In this document: positions 1-9,618 of the stretch, one piece after another
How the letters are laid out: the number at the start of each line of letters is the position of its first letter
Position numbering within the stretch: position 1 is the first letter of the stretch
From: Tetragonia tetragonoides
Taxonomy: Eukaryota; Streptophyta; Magnoliopsida; Caryophyllales; Aizoaceae
Direction: 5' to 3'
Length of the DNA stretch: 64,000 nucleotides
Assembly (NCBI GenBank): GCA_038025085.1
Contig: CM076145.1
Location: forward strand, 17,466,500-17,530,499
The notes under the pieces: model-generated
Database searches by the model: none
What the model saw: the letters and a program-made list of their open reading frames with translations, nothing else
Told to the model about the DNA's origin: nothing
Translations under genes and position numbers: made by a program

Positions 1-507
1 GTTTGCAAAACTGAACCAACACTCACAATCTCTCTCTCTCTCTCTTCCTCATGATTCTCTCTCCTCTCTCTCTCCACTCAACCGCACTCTCTCTCTCCTT
101 GCTCAGTCGCCAGTCGCCGGACCACCAAGGCCACCACCGCCAGTGAGTCCCTCTCTCTTTCTCTCTCTTTCTTTCTCTCTCTTTCTCCCTCTCTCCCTCG
201 TGTTCGCTCTCTCACTCGAACCCTCTGTTTCGTGGTCGCGCGACCACCGCGCCACTGCCGCGCCCATAGGCCGTCGCCTGGGTGCTCGCCGGCAAGTGGC
301 CAGCATCGCCGAGCCTTTCCCCCTCCCCTGTTTCTCTCTCTTGCTCGTTCTCTCTCTCTCTCTCTCTCTCAATCTCTCTTTTTCTCTCTCCTCGCCTCGT
401 CGGAGCACCGGCGACCACCCTCACCGGCCATGGTGGTCGGTGGGTGGACGTGATGGTGATGGGTCCGACCATGGGTCCCCTTGTGGGTGACCGTGGTCGA
501 GGCTTGA
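1..507 (+). repeat. Chromovirus LTR fragment (CT-rich part)
   Basis: This stretch matches the CT-rich and GC-rich middle of the 2.6-kb chromovirus LTR found intact at 17570-20184 and 26806-29421. It starts with the same GTTTGCAAAACTGAACC block seen at 17899 and ends with the same GGGTGACCGTGGTCGA block seen near 18427. The long CT-rich open frames here are microsatellite artefacts, not genes. The match stops near 507; from 508 a different sequence starts with TGTAATACCC, which could be the start of another LTR. The fragment is cut by the window edge, so its full extent is unknown. Confidence 0.75.
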
Positions 508-573
508 TGTAATACCCAGTATTTTTGAAGCATTTAAAAAAAAAGACAAAAAAAAGATGTGTTATTATTTTTA

Positions 574-923
574 TCAATATCAATATATATATGTATAATT
601 GAGTTCTCACTAAGGTGGCATTGAATAAATAATAAATAGCCATAAATGTATGGGTGATTAAAAAGAAATCAAAAACACTTTTATTTTATTTTAATAAAAA
701 AAGTAACATAAGTATTATATTTATTATCCTGAAAAAGGTATATTATTTATTTATTAAAAATGTAATTTCTTTGTTAAATGTGTGAAAAAGATTATTATTG
801 TTCCTTGCTACTCCTATTATTCAACTTTATATATTGATGTGATAATTTTTTTTTTATTATATTGATTCTAATAGCAGAGGATGATGATTAAGAACCCGTG
901 CATCGCACAGGCACGAAATCTAG
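574..923 (+). mobile_element. Helitron-like unit, copy 1
   Basis: The right end has the form expected of a Helitron 3' terminus: a short hairpin (CCCGTGCATCGCACAGG, 895-911), a short AT-rich linker, then CTAG at 920-923 followed by T. A TC dinucleotide after an A at 574 is a plausible 5' end, but that end is uncertain. The interior is AT-rich with no coding potential, so this would be non-autonomous. It is followed without a gap by a second related unit. Confidence 0.5.
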
Positions 924-1287
924 TATATATGTAAAATTGAGTTCTCACCAAGCATTGAATAGGTAATAAATTGTCATAAATGCATGGATGACTAAAAAGA
1001 AACTAAAAATAGTTTTATTTTATTTTAATAAGAAATAAGTAACATAAGTATTATATTTATTATCCAAAAACAAAATTATATTATACATTCACTAAAAATA
1101 TAATTTCTTTGTTAAATGTGTTTTTTTTATTGATAAATTTTTTATTATTGTTCAATCTTTGCTACTCCTATTATTCAACTTTACATATTGATATAATTAA
1201 AAAAAAATTATTATATTTCTTCTAACAACGGAGTATGCATGATATCGATATACAAGAACCCGTGCATCGCACGGGCACGAAATCTAG
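924..1287 (+). mobile_element. Helitron-like unit, copy 2 (tandem)
   Basis: This repeats most of copy 1 in the same order: a TATATATG start, the GAGTTCTCAC block, the ATTGAATA block, a TTTTATTTTATTTTAATAA tract and the same terminal hairpin. Here the hairpin is a perfect palindrome around its centre (CCCGTGCATCGCACGGG, 1259-1275), and CTAG ends at 1287. It abuts the 3' end of copy 1 exactly, as in head-to-tail Helitron arrays. No ORF. Confidence 0.5.
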
Positions 1288-1455
1288 TTATTTAATATTG
1301 TTACATAGTATTTTTTTTTTATTTTATTTATGGTGGAATGATATTATTTCTTTTGTAATTATATATGTGATGGTAGTATTAACTAGATTAGCATGTTTAT
1401 GAGTAATAGATAGCGAATTGCTAGAGTGATAGTAAATTAGACCAATAGGTATGAT

Positions 1456-2480
1456 TAGCGCCGTGCAAAAGTCGGTTCAGTCCGGACCGGACTGACCTGG
1501 ACCGGCCAAGACCGGACCGAAGGTAACCAGTCCGGTCCCCGGTTCTGGTTTTTCATTTGACCGGGTCTCCAGTCCGACCGGTCCAAACCCGGTGGTTTCC
1601 GGTTCTAGACCGGACCGGACCGGACAGGACAAAATATCTGAGTATAAAAGTCATTTTAGGGTTTGTTTAGTGTCAGCTTGTCACTACCAATCTCTTCTCT
1701 CTCCTCATCCTTCTCCTGTTGTCTCTCTGTCCATCTCCTCCTCCTCTCTCTCTCCTCACCCTCTCCTCCATAGACCATAGCTACGAAAACTTCAAAAAAC
1801 AAGAAATTACAATAAGGGTACTTATTATAAGACCAAAACCCACGAAAATTTAAGCATTCATCAATGTATGACCAAGAGCAAGAATTAATACCCCTAAATT
1901 TACCCTTGGGTTCTTGATCTAGATCATCCCAAGTCATCTTCTTTCATAAGTTTTGCTGTTGTAATTTTTTTTTTTTTTTTTTTGGTAACCTCTACTATTC
2001 TTCGTTTCTTATCTTTTTTTTTCTTTTTTCTTATGTATAATTGGATGGATCTGGAAGCATATGAGCCAACTGGAATTTTTGGTACTTGGTAGATCTGAAT
2101 TGTAAGAAATGTACTGTCGTTTTTTTGTAGGGGAGGTTGTTGTTTTTTTTTTCTTTTTAATTTTAAGAATGGTCCTTTGTAATAAATAAATCTCAGGAAA
2201 TATTGTACCTTATTATTATAAAATTGTTCTGAATTTTTTTTAAATTTTTTGGGTGTGTTCAGAGTCCTTAAATCCCAAATTCTGAAAGTCAATTGAACCA
2301 AAGGCATTGACCGGTCTAATTAGGTCCGATCTGGGTTTAGACCGGACTTTTCGGTCCGGGTCGATCAATTGACCTGATCCATTCGGTCCGGTCACCGGTT
2401 CCTAATTTTTGATATTCCTGTCTCCGGTCCGAACCGGTTCGGTCCGGATTGGTCCGGGTTTGGACCGGTGTGCAGCCGTA
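1456..2480. mobile_element. Non-autonomous hAT-like element, 1.0 kb
   Basis: The ends are imperfect terminal inverted repeats: TAGCGCCGTGCAAAAG on the left and a right end whose complement reads TACGGCTGCACACC. Both are followed inward by many copies of the CCGGACCGG motif. Flanking 8-mers GGTATGAT (1448-1455) and GATATGAT (2481-2488) differ at one base, as expected for an old hAT target duplication. The interior has a CT-rich block and poly-T but no transposase, so it depends on another element. Ends may be off by 2-3 bases. Confidence 0.65.
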
Positions 2481-2538
2481 GATATGATTAGAAACCCAAG
2501 TTAGCAATTTGTAGTCTTTATTAGGAGTCTACTACTAA

Positions 2539-3206
2539 GAGCATGAATAACAATGAACAAGATATGTTTATAAGGAGAGAGAAAATGGGATGAACAACTA
2601 AAATGGGCAATATCCATGAACATTGCTTGTTCATGATGAGAGAGAGAGCAGAGAGAAACTTGAACGAAGGCCAATTTGTTCGTCAATTGCCTCTGCGACG
2701 AACGAGCACAAATTCGTTCATGGTGGGGGCCACATTTTTTTTTCTTTTTTATTTTCGCTTAAAATTGCTTCAGAAGCTTAAAACGCAAGTTTCAAATGTC
2801 GTCTGAACTAAAAAAAAGGGTTTTTTGCGTTAAACCAGGGCTGACACGGACGTTAGGCCAGCCATTCTTGGTGCGCCACGTGTCAGTCCCTGGCTGATCA
2901 CTTTAATTTGTATATTTTGAATTTCAATTGCCCCTACAAAAATATAAAAAATTCAAAAAATAAAAATATGGGTAGTCATATTTTTTCATGCTTTACAAAA
3001 TGAGACTCATTTTATTATGACTTGATATAAATTTGCTTTAAATCCAATTTATTTGCCATGGGGAGGATGAACAAAGAAATTGGGTTTATGGATAAACTTG
3101 TATTTGGGTGAAGTTTATGTAAATAAGTTCATAGTGAGTTGGAAGAGTGAAAAAGTAGGTGAGAGAGGGATGAACAACTAAGAAGGGTTTATGGTTATTC
3201 ATGCTC
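2539..3206. mobile_element. Tourist/Harbinger-like MITE, 668 bp
   Basis: The termini are inverted copies of GAGCATGAATAAC, with GTTATTCATGCTC at the right end. They are flanked on both sides by the trinucleotide TAA (2536-2538 and 3207-3209), the usual target duplication of PIF/Harbinger MITEs. Internal motifs such as GATGAACAACTA recur near both ends. No transposase is present. Confidence 0.75.
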
Positions 3207-3209
3207 TAA

Positions 3210-4236
3210 GTGGTCATTTGAGGTCCAATTAAAATTAAGAAGAGAAGCCTTTATAGCTAAGAAAAAACCCCTCATTTAAACCGACATTCTCCCATTTATG
3301 TAGCCTTCCTCTGTCATTTTCTTGGTTTAGTCCTCTGCTCCTTCAAATTGCCATCAACTCTTTCATCATCAACAGTCCACCACTGTTACTCACACCATTG
3401 TCATGCACATCGTCACAGCTCAACACCACGCAACCATCACTACCACGCATGTCAGTCCCAATAACGCCACCCACCTGCAGGACCACAGATAGCACTGCTA
3501 GCCCCGTCTCCCAATCAGTCGCCATGGTTTTTCGGAGTCCTTTCTCGATTCAGTTTGTGGGTATCGATAATTTGGAGTTCAATTGCACTACAGGTAACTT
3601 TATATCTATTGTGTACAACCCCGTTTTAATTTCAATTGGAGCCTATTATGTAAGTGGGTGATTGAATTGGTACTGATTTGATTTTGGGAACGTCACGGCA
3701 TTGTACAAAGGTAGTAGTTCTAATTAGGTTTCAGTTATCTACATGTGAGTGTTGATAGTCATAGTGCAAGGCTAAATAAGGCAGACTGAATTGTATTATA
3801 CTGTCTAGTTCATTTTGTAAGCCTAAGTTGTTTTAATTAATTAATAATTATTCAGAATTAAAGTTGAAGAATGATGACTTTCATAGGTGAAGAATTGAAC
3901 TGTTGTTGATTGATAGAGGGGATGTTTATTACTTAAATGGACATGTTGTCAGATTTATTAAGTATATAAAGAACGATTGTTCAATGTATAAACTAGTAGC
4001 ACTAAATTTAGAGAAGGCATGCTCAGTATATAAGGCAGGTTTGGGAGACTTGTACGTGTATTGTGGTAAGTACGGAGTATATTATGGTGCTAATATGTAC
4101 TCTGCAATAGCTATGCTATTTGATGTGGCAAGGGTGTAGAGGAAAAAGAACAATTAATTATGCTTGTTAATAGTAGAAGAAAAAGAGTGAAATGAGCTGA
4201 AGGTGTAATGAGCTATTAACTGTCAATTGTGATGAA
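3210..4236. other. No gene recognised; single-copy-looking AT-rich DNA
   Basis: I see no convincing gene here. Short open frames exist (for example 3398-3661 and 3903-4139) but they have no recognisable domain, splice structure or codon signature. A Pro/Thr/Ser-rich stretch near 3400-3530 resembles the GC-rich central part of other LTRs in the window, so this may be old retroelement DNA. Confidence 0.5.
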
Positions 4237-5955
4237 TGTAATGTCCCTGAAATTTGTGATAAAAAGTGAACTATGTTATACCCTTTGTTTATTAGCTAAG
4301 GTAAACTTCTCTTTGCTACGTGTGTCATATTTAAGTAAAAGTTGAAGTTAGATACTTTGCAAAGTTGAGATTGATAGTTAATATGGAGTCATTTCCTTAT
4401 TACTTTAATTACTAGTACAAGTAAGATATGAGGATATGTAAACAAATTTGATGAGTTCCTAATATGTGTTTATATGATGGTTAAGATTAAGTTTTCAGTT
4501 GTGAGCAATTGTTTAGTGCCACTTACACTTAGTGAAGAAAATGTTCAAAAAGTTATATTTCATTTGATATATAAGAAGGAACCGAAGGAGAAATTATGAG
4601 TACTGAGCTTATACGTAAAAGAGAAGAAAGTGAAATGGTTGAGTATTTCAAGTTAAAAGCATGAAAATGAGTGATGTGATCATGTGATCACAAAGAAAAA
4701 GAAACAAAGATAAAGATGACAGTTTTATGAGAAGTAAAAGTTCAAGTATGAGCCATGGAGCTAGTCTTTATGTGGCTGACGAGTCTTTAGGCCCGTAAGA
4801 AGTATTGCATGGCCTACGAGTTTGTAGGCCTGTAATAAGAATAAAGGTGCAATGCTGATGAGTCTGTAGGCTTGCACAAAAGTAAAGTATTGTATGGCTG
4901 ACGAGTCTGTAGGCCTACAATAAGTTTCAGGTTGCACGACTGACGAGTCTGTAGGTACGCAACAATTGTGTGGCTGACGAGTCTGTAAGCCCACAAAGTA
5001 CTTATTGCACTGCTGACGAGTCTGTAGTCATGCAATAAGCTAAAGACGAGTCTGTAGGCTTGCATAAGGTTGTTGGCTGACGAGTTTGTAGGCCAACAAC
5101 AGTGGTATGGCTGACGAGTCTGTAGGCCTACCATAAGTTTAAAGGTGCAGAGCTGACGAGTCTGTAGGCCTGCACAAAAAGATAAAGGTTGTCTGGCTGA
5201 CGAGTCTGTAGGCCAACGATAAGAAGTTTCAAGATTGCATGACTAATGAGTTCGTAGATCTGCAATAAGTTAAAGAGTGCATTGCTAACGAGTCTGTAGG
5301 CATGCACAAATTAACTCAGCAAAGTACAGTTTTTACTTCTACATTCTACTGAGATTTGAGTTATAAAGTAAACTTAAGAAAATCTATGGTTATATATATA
5401 AGTAAGGATTTGAGTAATTGATATCTGGTGAGCTAGTTGATGTAATTGCTACAGGTACTGAGGTTGAAGTTAAACTTGAATTGGTACGACAAAAATTAGG
5501 TGACCATAAATAATCGTTTGTGCTTTCTATGGTGTTATTACTGATTCATTGATAAGTGTGGATGTCACGTTGACTTATAATTAAAAACATGTAAATTAGA
5601 CAAACATAGAATATGATTCATGTGTTGCTCTTTGTGAATATTATATTACGTGTATGGCTTGAAATGTATTTAAAATGGTCTTTACTTGATAGATATTGGT
5701 TACTCAGTTGATGTTGACCCGTTTTCGGGTTGTCATCCACGATGTGAATTGTGTCTTTTTTTGGTGGCAGATTTTGTGTATGCAGGTTGTTTTGTGGTGA
5801 GGACGCTTCAGATAGTAGCCGGATAGAGTCTTGGCAAGAAAAGCTTGCTTTTAGATTTAAATTATATATCTAGTTTACTGATTAATTATAATAAATAGAT
5901 CACCTAAAGTATTTTTCAGATTAGTAGTATAAGTTAGTAATTGAAGAGCCTTACA
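4237..5955 (+). repeat. LTR-like segment, chromovirus type, 3'-truncated
   Basis: The left edge TGTAATGTCCCTGAAATTTG resembles the start of many plant chromovirus LTRs. Near the right side are landmarks also present late in the chromovirus LTR at 19740-19850: a GTTGACCC...GGGT block and then GCAGGTTG followed by GTGAGGACG. No matching second LTR occurs in the window. The segment ends where homology to the Tat-like LTR starts, near 5956. It contains the hairpin array at 4766-5310. The assignment rests on motif resemblance only. Confidence 0.4.
4766..5310. repeat. Array of 14 hairpin units with covarying arms
   Basis: Fourteen units share a core close to CTGACGAGTCTGTAGGC; the GAG of the core falls at 4781, 4818, 4860, 4903, 4945, 4979, 5018, 5048, 5082, 5116, 5158, 5202, 5248 and 5290. 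Spacing is 30-46 bases. Each core is flanked by short arms that differ from unit to unit yet complement each other. Examples are CTTATTGCA/TGCAATAAG (unit at 5018), GTTGTTGGC/GCCAACAAC (5082), GTGCAG/CTGCAC (5158) and TTGTG/CACAA (4979). A simple decaying tandem repeat would not keep such pairing. No function is known to me. Confidence 0.85.
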
Positions 5956-6162
5956 CTCAGGTTTTTTCTCGATCACTCCTTCATTCCGATCACATTCAAA
6001 AGCCCTGTTCAAGAGCTTTCCAACGACACCTGTCGTGTCTTTTTCCGACTCCCGGTTGCCAAATTGCTAACCGGGGGTAACACCGTCTTTTACCGCAGAA
6101 GAGTAAAACGGTCTTTTCCTATTTCCTGAATACAAAAATTCCTCCGAAATTTAAAAATAGAC

Positions 6163-6296
6163 TGGATGTCGTCATTATGACGACATCCAACTGGCAAGCC
6201 GACAGCCGCCAGCGGCGCTGAAATCACAGCCAGCGGCGCTAGCGGCTGAGGCCAGCGGCGCTGGGTAAAATCCCAGAGCCGCTAGCGGCGCTCGTT
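6163..6296. repeat. Palindrome cluster within the Tat-like LTR
   Basis: It opens with a perfect palindrome at 6163-6189: two 13-base arms (TGGATGTCGTCAT and its complement) around one base. Several GC-rich modules follow, built from CAGCGGCGCTG and GCCGCTAGCGGC, both nearly or fully self-complementary. The sister LTR at 30403-31609 retains only one such module near 30718. The cluster lies about 80 bases upstream of the TATA box. Confidence 0.8.
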
Positions 6297-6376
6297 GGGT
6301 CTCTAGGCCTGTCTTTTTTTAAGCCCAAAATCCGATTTTCGGCCATCTCTCCACCCGTCCAACCCTATTTCCTTCC

Positions 6377-6385
6377 CTATAAATA
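6377..6385 (+). promoter_or_regulatory. TATA box of the truncated Tat-like LTR
   Basis: CTATAAATA is conserved at the equivalent place in the other LTR (30815-30823). CA-containing sites about 30 bases downstream (CAGTTCAGAACACAC) would be plausible transcription starts. This is inferred from sequence alone. Confidence 0.5.
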
Positions 6386-7173
6386 TAACCCTCGACCCTC
6401 AGTTCAGAACACACAGTCTACAATTGACAACCTCCATTCACGGTTGAGTACTCCAGAGCTTTCCTCTCTTTCTTACAAACTTGAGATCTTGTCTTTACTA
6501 TTTTTGCTAAATAGCCTACAGTTCAGGTACTGACTCCTGACGGCTCAAATTAAATTAATTGCTTAATTGTTCATTTTCTAGTAGTCAAAATGTAGATATC
6601 ATGCAAATAACATCTTTTATTGCTTACTAAATATCGTCTTTCAAAGCATGTCTAGTCATTGTAATGCTCAACTTGCCAATCGAATGCATGTCTAAACAAT
6701 GGTCAATAATAAATGTTGTGATGCTTGTGATGAACCAATTAATAGTCTAAGTCTAGGTTGTTAATCTGGTTTGTGTGGGAATTATGTCTTTAAATTATTA
6801 AGCAAACTTGAGTTAATAGAGGTCATCATAAAACGGGCGAGTTGGGTGCCTAACACCTTCCCAACTCGTACCTTCGCCCCCGAACCCTTTATTCTTGAGT
6901 ACTCATATGTTCTATATGAGCGGGAGTCTTTTTAAAAACCTGATTAATTCACTTATCGCGCTATTGGGTTGTTCCTTTGGATTGTCCCTTCGGTTTGTCC
7001 CTTCGATAAAATGCCGATAGCAGATTTGTGACCTCTTTCATGGTTTTTATTCAATTCAAGTCTTTACAAAAGCTTTTCTAACTCGACGGTTACTTGAACT
7101 TTTCTAAACCCCCAGCTTACAAATTTTCTATAAGGACACACTCCGTGGGCGATAGAAATCTCGGGTTCTTACA

Positions 7174-8025
7174 TAACCCTTTTGTCATGAGACTTGTGGA
7201 GTAGGGATTAGCTTTGGAGTTAATGTTACATTTCACAATGTGTGACTCCGTCGCTTGTGTAAGCTCTAGAAAGAATGGTTGATTTTCATTTGTTTGGTTA
7301 CAAAAAAAAAAAAAAAAAAAAAAAATAAATCAGAAAAAGATCTCTAAAAAGAAAAAAAAAAAACAGAAGAAGAAAAAAAAAGTTGAATTCTTCAAAGTTG
7401 TGCTTGAATGAAGAGTATTTCAAAAGAGTTTGGTAATATTGGTTGGATGTTGATTTTTGATAGTCGGAGTTTCGCATTGTTTACCTTATGGCATGAGGTG
7501 AATTATTGATTTTTACTCCACTAGTTTCATGACATCTTTATCCAATTATCCGAATGAATTTGTTCTCTCATTCACCCTAAGCCTACGTTACGACCTTTGA
7601 AAGTCATCTTGACTCGTTTATATCAATTGTCTTTAGCGGAGGAGATGTGAGACGATAGGTGAGCATATGGTAAACCATGACCTTTGAGATGAGTATTGAG
7701 AGAAACCCACTTTGATTGTCAATTTTAAACACTTGAGTGTGAGTGTTCACTTACCTAAAGTGAGGGTCTATCTACTTTGCTATGCTACATTCGAGAGTGA
7801 GTCTTGTGATATGATTTGGATGTTGTGGATCGCTATTACATGATGTGTCATGTGAATTCGAACGGCTATGTCACTATTGTTTTTGACTTTGGTTGATTCT
7901 TTTGGCCTTGATGTTGCTTTTTGAAACTTGGTTTGAGAAGGTGATCTTTTGTCCTTTGTTCCCCGTCTCCTTTGTCTTGACGTGTTTTGCTTGGGGACAA
8001 GCAAAGACTTAAGCTTGGGGGAGTT
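7174..8025 (+). mobile_element. Athila 3' spacer, right of the Tat insertion
   Basis: Non-coding Athila-type 3' spacer. It begins with the target duplication TAACC directly after the Tat-like LTR and contains poly-A stretches. It ends with the polypurine tract before the Athila LTR, preceded by TTGGGGACAAGCAAAG, a typical Athila phrase. The natural left-hand partner of this spacer lies at 29594-30402 and ends in the same TAACC. Confidence 0.65.
8012..8025 (+). other. Polypurine tract of Athila
   Basis: AGCTTGGGGGAG followed by TT sits immediately before the LTR. In Athila elements this purine-rich tract primes plus-strand DNA synthesis. A very similar phrase (AAGCTTGGGGGAGG) also occurs near 29660, at the start of the spacer on the other side, as is usual in this lineage. 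Confidence 0.6.
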
Positions 8026-8306
8026 TAATGAGTGCGTAAATTGAGCTATTATTCATGTGATAATCGCACTCATTTGATTGGTTTCATGATAGTTATATTA
8101 TTTCTTTTTGAGATTTTATAATTATTTTGATAAAGATGACTACTTGAGGTATGGTTGTGGTTTAATGTGTTTTTAGGACATTTTGAGACCCCGTTGCTTG
8201 GTAGAGACTTTGGAGATGATTTGGAGTTGCAATCGTTAAAGAAGAAGTCAAGGAAAATGCCCTAGAGAAAGCAAAGCAAGAAAAGAAGTTCTAGGCAAAG
8301 TTTCCC

Positions 8307-8427
8307 GTGCACGACCATGCAAGTTCGAAGGCTAAGCCTTGCATGACCATGCAAGTAAGTCAGTGAGCTCAAGAAAGGTTGCACGACCATGCAACATTCC
8401 TTCATATTTTCCGCACGACCATGCAAC
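8307..8427. repeat. Four palindromic GACC modules upstream of the TATA box
   Basis: Four close copies of GCACGACCATGCAA lie at about 8307-8322, 8337-8355, 8377-8395 and 8412-8427. Each forms a small hairpin, for example TTGCA...TGCAA around CGACCA. The second unit has GCATGACCATGC. They sit 85-205 bases before the LTR TATA box. Confidence 0.75.
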
Positions 8428-8511
8428 CTGTCGGAAATCGAGATTTCAAGTCGTGACCTTTGCTATTCCTTTAGCTTTTCACTCGGACCCGGCTAGAGAC
8501 ATTTTGGGGGT

Positions 8512-8518
8512 TATAAAA
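8512..8518 (+). promoter_or_regulatory. TATA box of Athila LTR
   Basis: TATAAAA in a GC-richer context, followed by a CT-rich leader-like stretch. Its position inside the LTR suits the retrotransposon's own promoter. Inferred from sequence only. Confidence 0.5.
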
Positions 8519-9469
8519 AGAGAGATAACTCATCTCCTTCAATCATCTCTTAGCACCCCATTTTCTCTCTCATAGTTTACAAACACTTTTATGCTTTCTA
8601 GAATACAATCAAACACTAGCTTTATTTTGTAATTTGAAGATTGGAATTTGCACTTTCAAGTTTGTACAAGTTCTTGATTATCTTCCACTGGAGCATCTTT
8701 GGGTATTTCTTATCCCTATTTTCTCTTCCCATCTCTACTTCTTTTAGATAAATTTCAATTTAGTTTATGAATGTTCTTGATTTTGTTCTTGAATTCTAGT
8801 TCAATCATGCTTAATTTAGTTTTCATTGTTTGCTTGTTGTTCTTGAATATCATGAGTAGTTAAATTTCTCATCTAGGATTGATGTAGCCAAAGCTTGGTT
8901 CCTTGATGCCCTAATTTGTTTGATTAGCATGTTTTAGAATATTTTTGCGATCAACTGTTTGTGTGCTTATTTATTTGTTAGATGACTAATTCATGTTCGA
9001 GAGAAACTTGTTAGTTGTTGGAACTCAAACAATTGACAAGATTCCTAATCACGATAGTAGGTTAGAAAGTCTTGCGATGTTTTGGAAATGTAGTGTTCTT
9101 AATGCTCTTGATTTAGCTTTATTCCATGAGAATAGGAATTTGGTTATTTTAAGTGTATTATATAACCGTCGAGAGAGGATTTTTGGTGTCTTATATTCCG
9201 CCCTTGCTTATATGTTCGATTTTATATGCTAGTTAGACTTACCGTTTGCATCAAGCAATTATAGTGGAGGTGAAGTCAATCCTAAGTCTTAGTTCTTGAT
9301 ATCTTTTCATTGTTAATTTGCGTTCTTAGTTGATAATTACAAAAACTCCAATTTTTAATCGCTTAGCTTGTTGAATTTAAGAAAAACTAGTATTTGGAAT
9401 CGATAGCTCCTTGTGGTTCGATATTTTACTACTTCGATATTCCCCTGCACTTGCGGGCTATCAAGTTTT

Positions 9470-9487
9470 TGGCGCCATTGCCGGGAA
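9470..9487 (+). other. Primer binding site of Athila
   Basis: TGGCGCCATTGCCGGGAA lies six bases after the LTR end. It is one base different from the usual Athila/Tat site TGGCGCCGTTGCCGGG, which pairs with the 3' end of a tRNA (generally tRNA-Asp). This anchors the lineage and the plus orientation. Confidence 0.85.
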
Positions 9488-9618
9488 GCTAGGCATTATT
9501 CCAATATTAGGCGTTTCTTATATAGACTAGACTAAGCGCATGTGTAAGTGTGTTACTTGTGTGTGTTTCGATTATTCTTGCTTTTGCATTTGATCCTCGT
9601 TTCTAGTGTTTGTGGTGC

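Larger units (their letters stand above)
5956..7173 (+). repeat. Tat/Ogre-like LTR, 5'-truncated (3' LTR copy)
   Basis: This is homologous along its length to the LTR at 30403-31609, from CTCAGGTTTTTTCTCGATCA to the common end near TAGAAATC. It ends TTCTTACA at 7173 and is followed by TAACC (7174-7178), the same five bases that precede the LTR at 30403. It lacks roughly the first 110 bases of that LTR. It carries about 115 extra bases (6163-6296) made of palindromes. The left neighbour is unrelated LTR-like DNA rather than the inside of a Tat element. Confidence 0.8.
8026..9463 (+). repeat. Athila LTR (about 1.44 kb)
   Basis: The LTR is bounded on the left by the polypurine tract and on the right by the primer binding site, so it lies between two Athila internal regions. 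The first bases read TTAATGAGTGCG, probably a mutated TGATGAGTGCG start. The right end is GGGCTATCA. It carries a TATA box at 8512 and four short palindromes upstream of it (8307-8427). Since DNA on both sides is internal, it may be shared by two elements joined by unequal recombination. Confidence 0.75.

Noticed and set aside
3343..4139. Short open frames at 3343-3661 and 3903-4139 as small genes
   Set aside because: No domain, no start context or splice signal, and the surroundings are repeats.
4766..5310. Hammerhead ribozyme array (CTGATGAG/CTGACGAG resembles the ribozyme core)
   Set aside because: One unit even reads CTGATGAG, but the GAAA box and the matching stem II/stem III arrangement are absent in every unit, so cleavage activity is not supported.
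4766..5310. CRISPR-like array
   Set aside because: Repeats are imperfect, the 'spacers' are complementary to each other within a unit, and the window is plant nuclear DNA.
9470..9487. tRNA gene
   Set aside because: It is only an 18-base primer binding site; no cloverleaf surrounds it. The same holds for 20187-20200 and 31612-31629.
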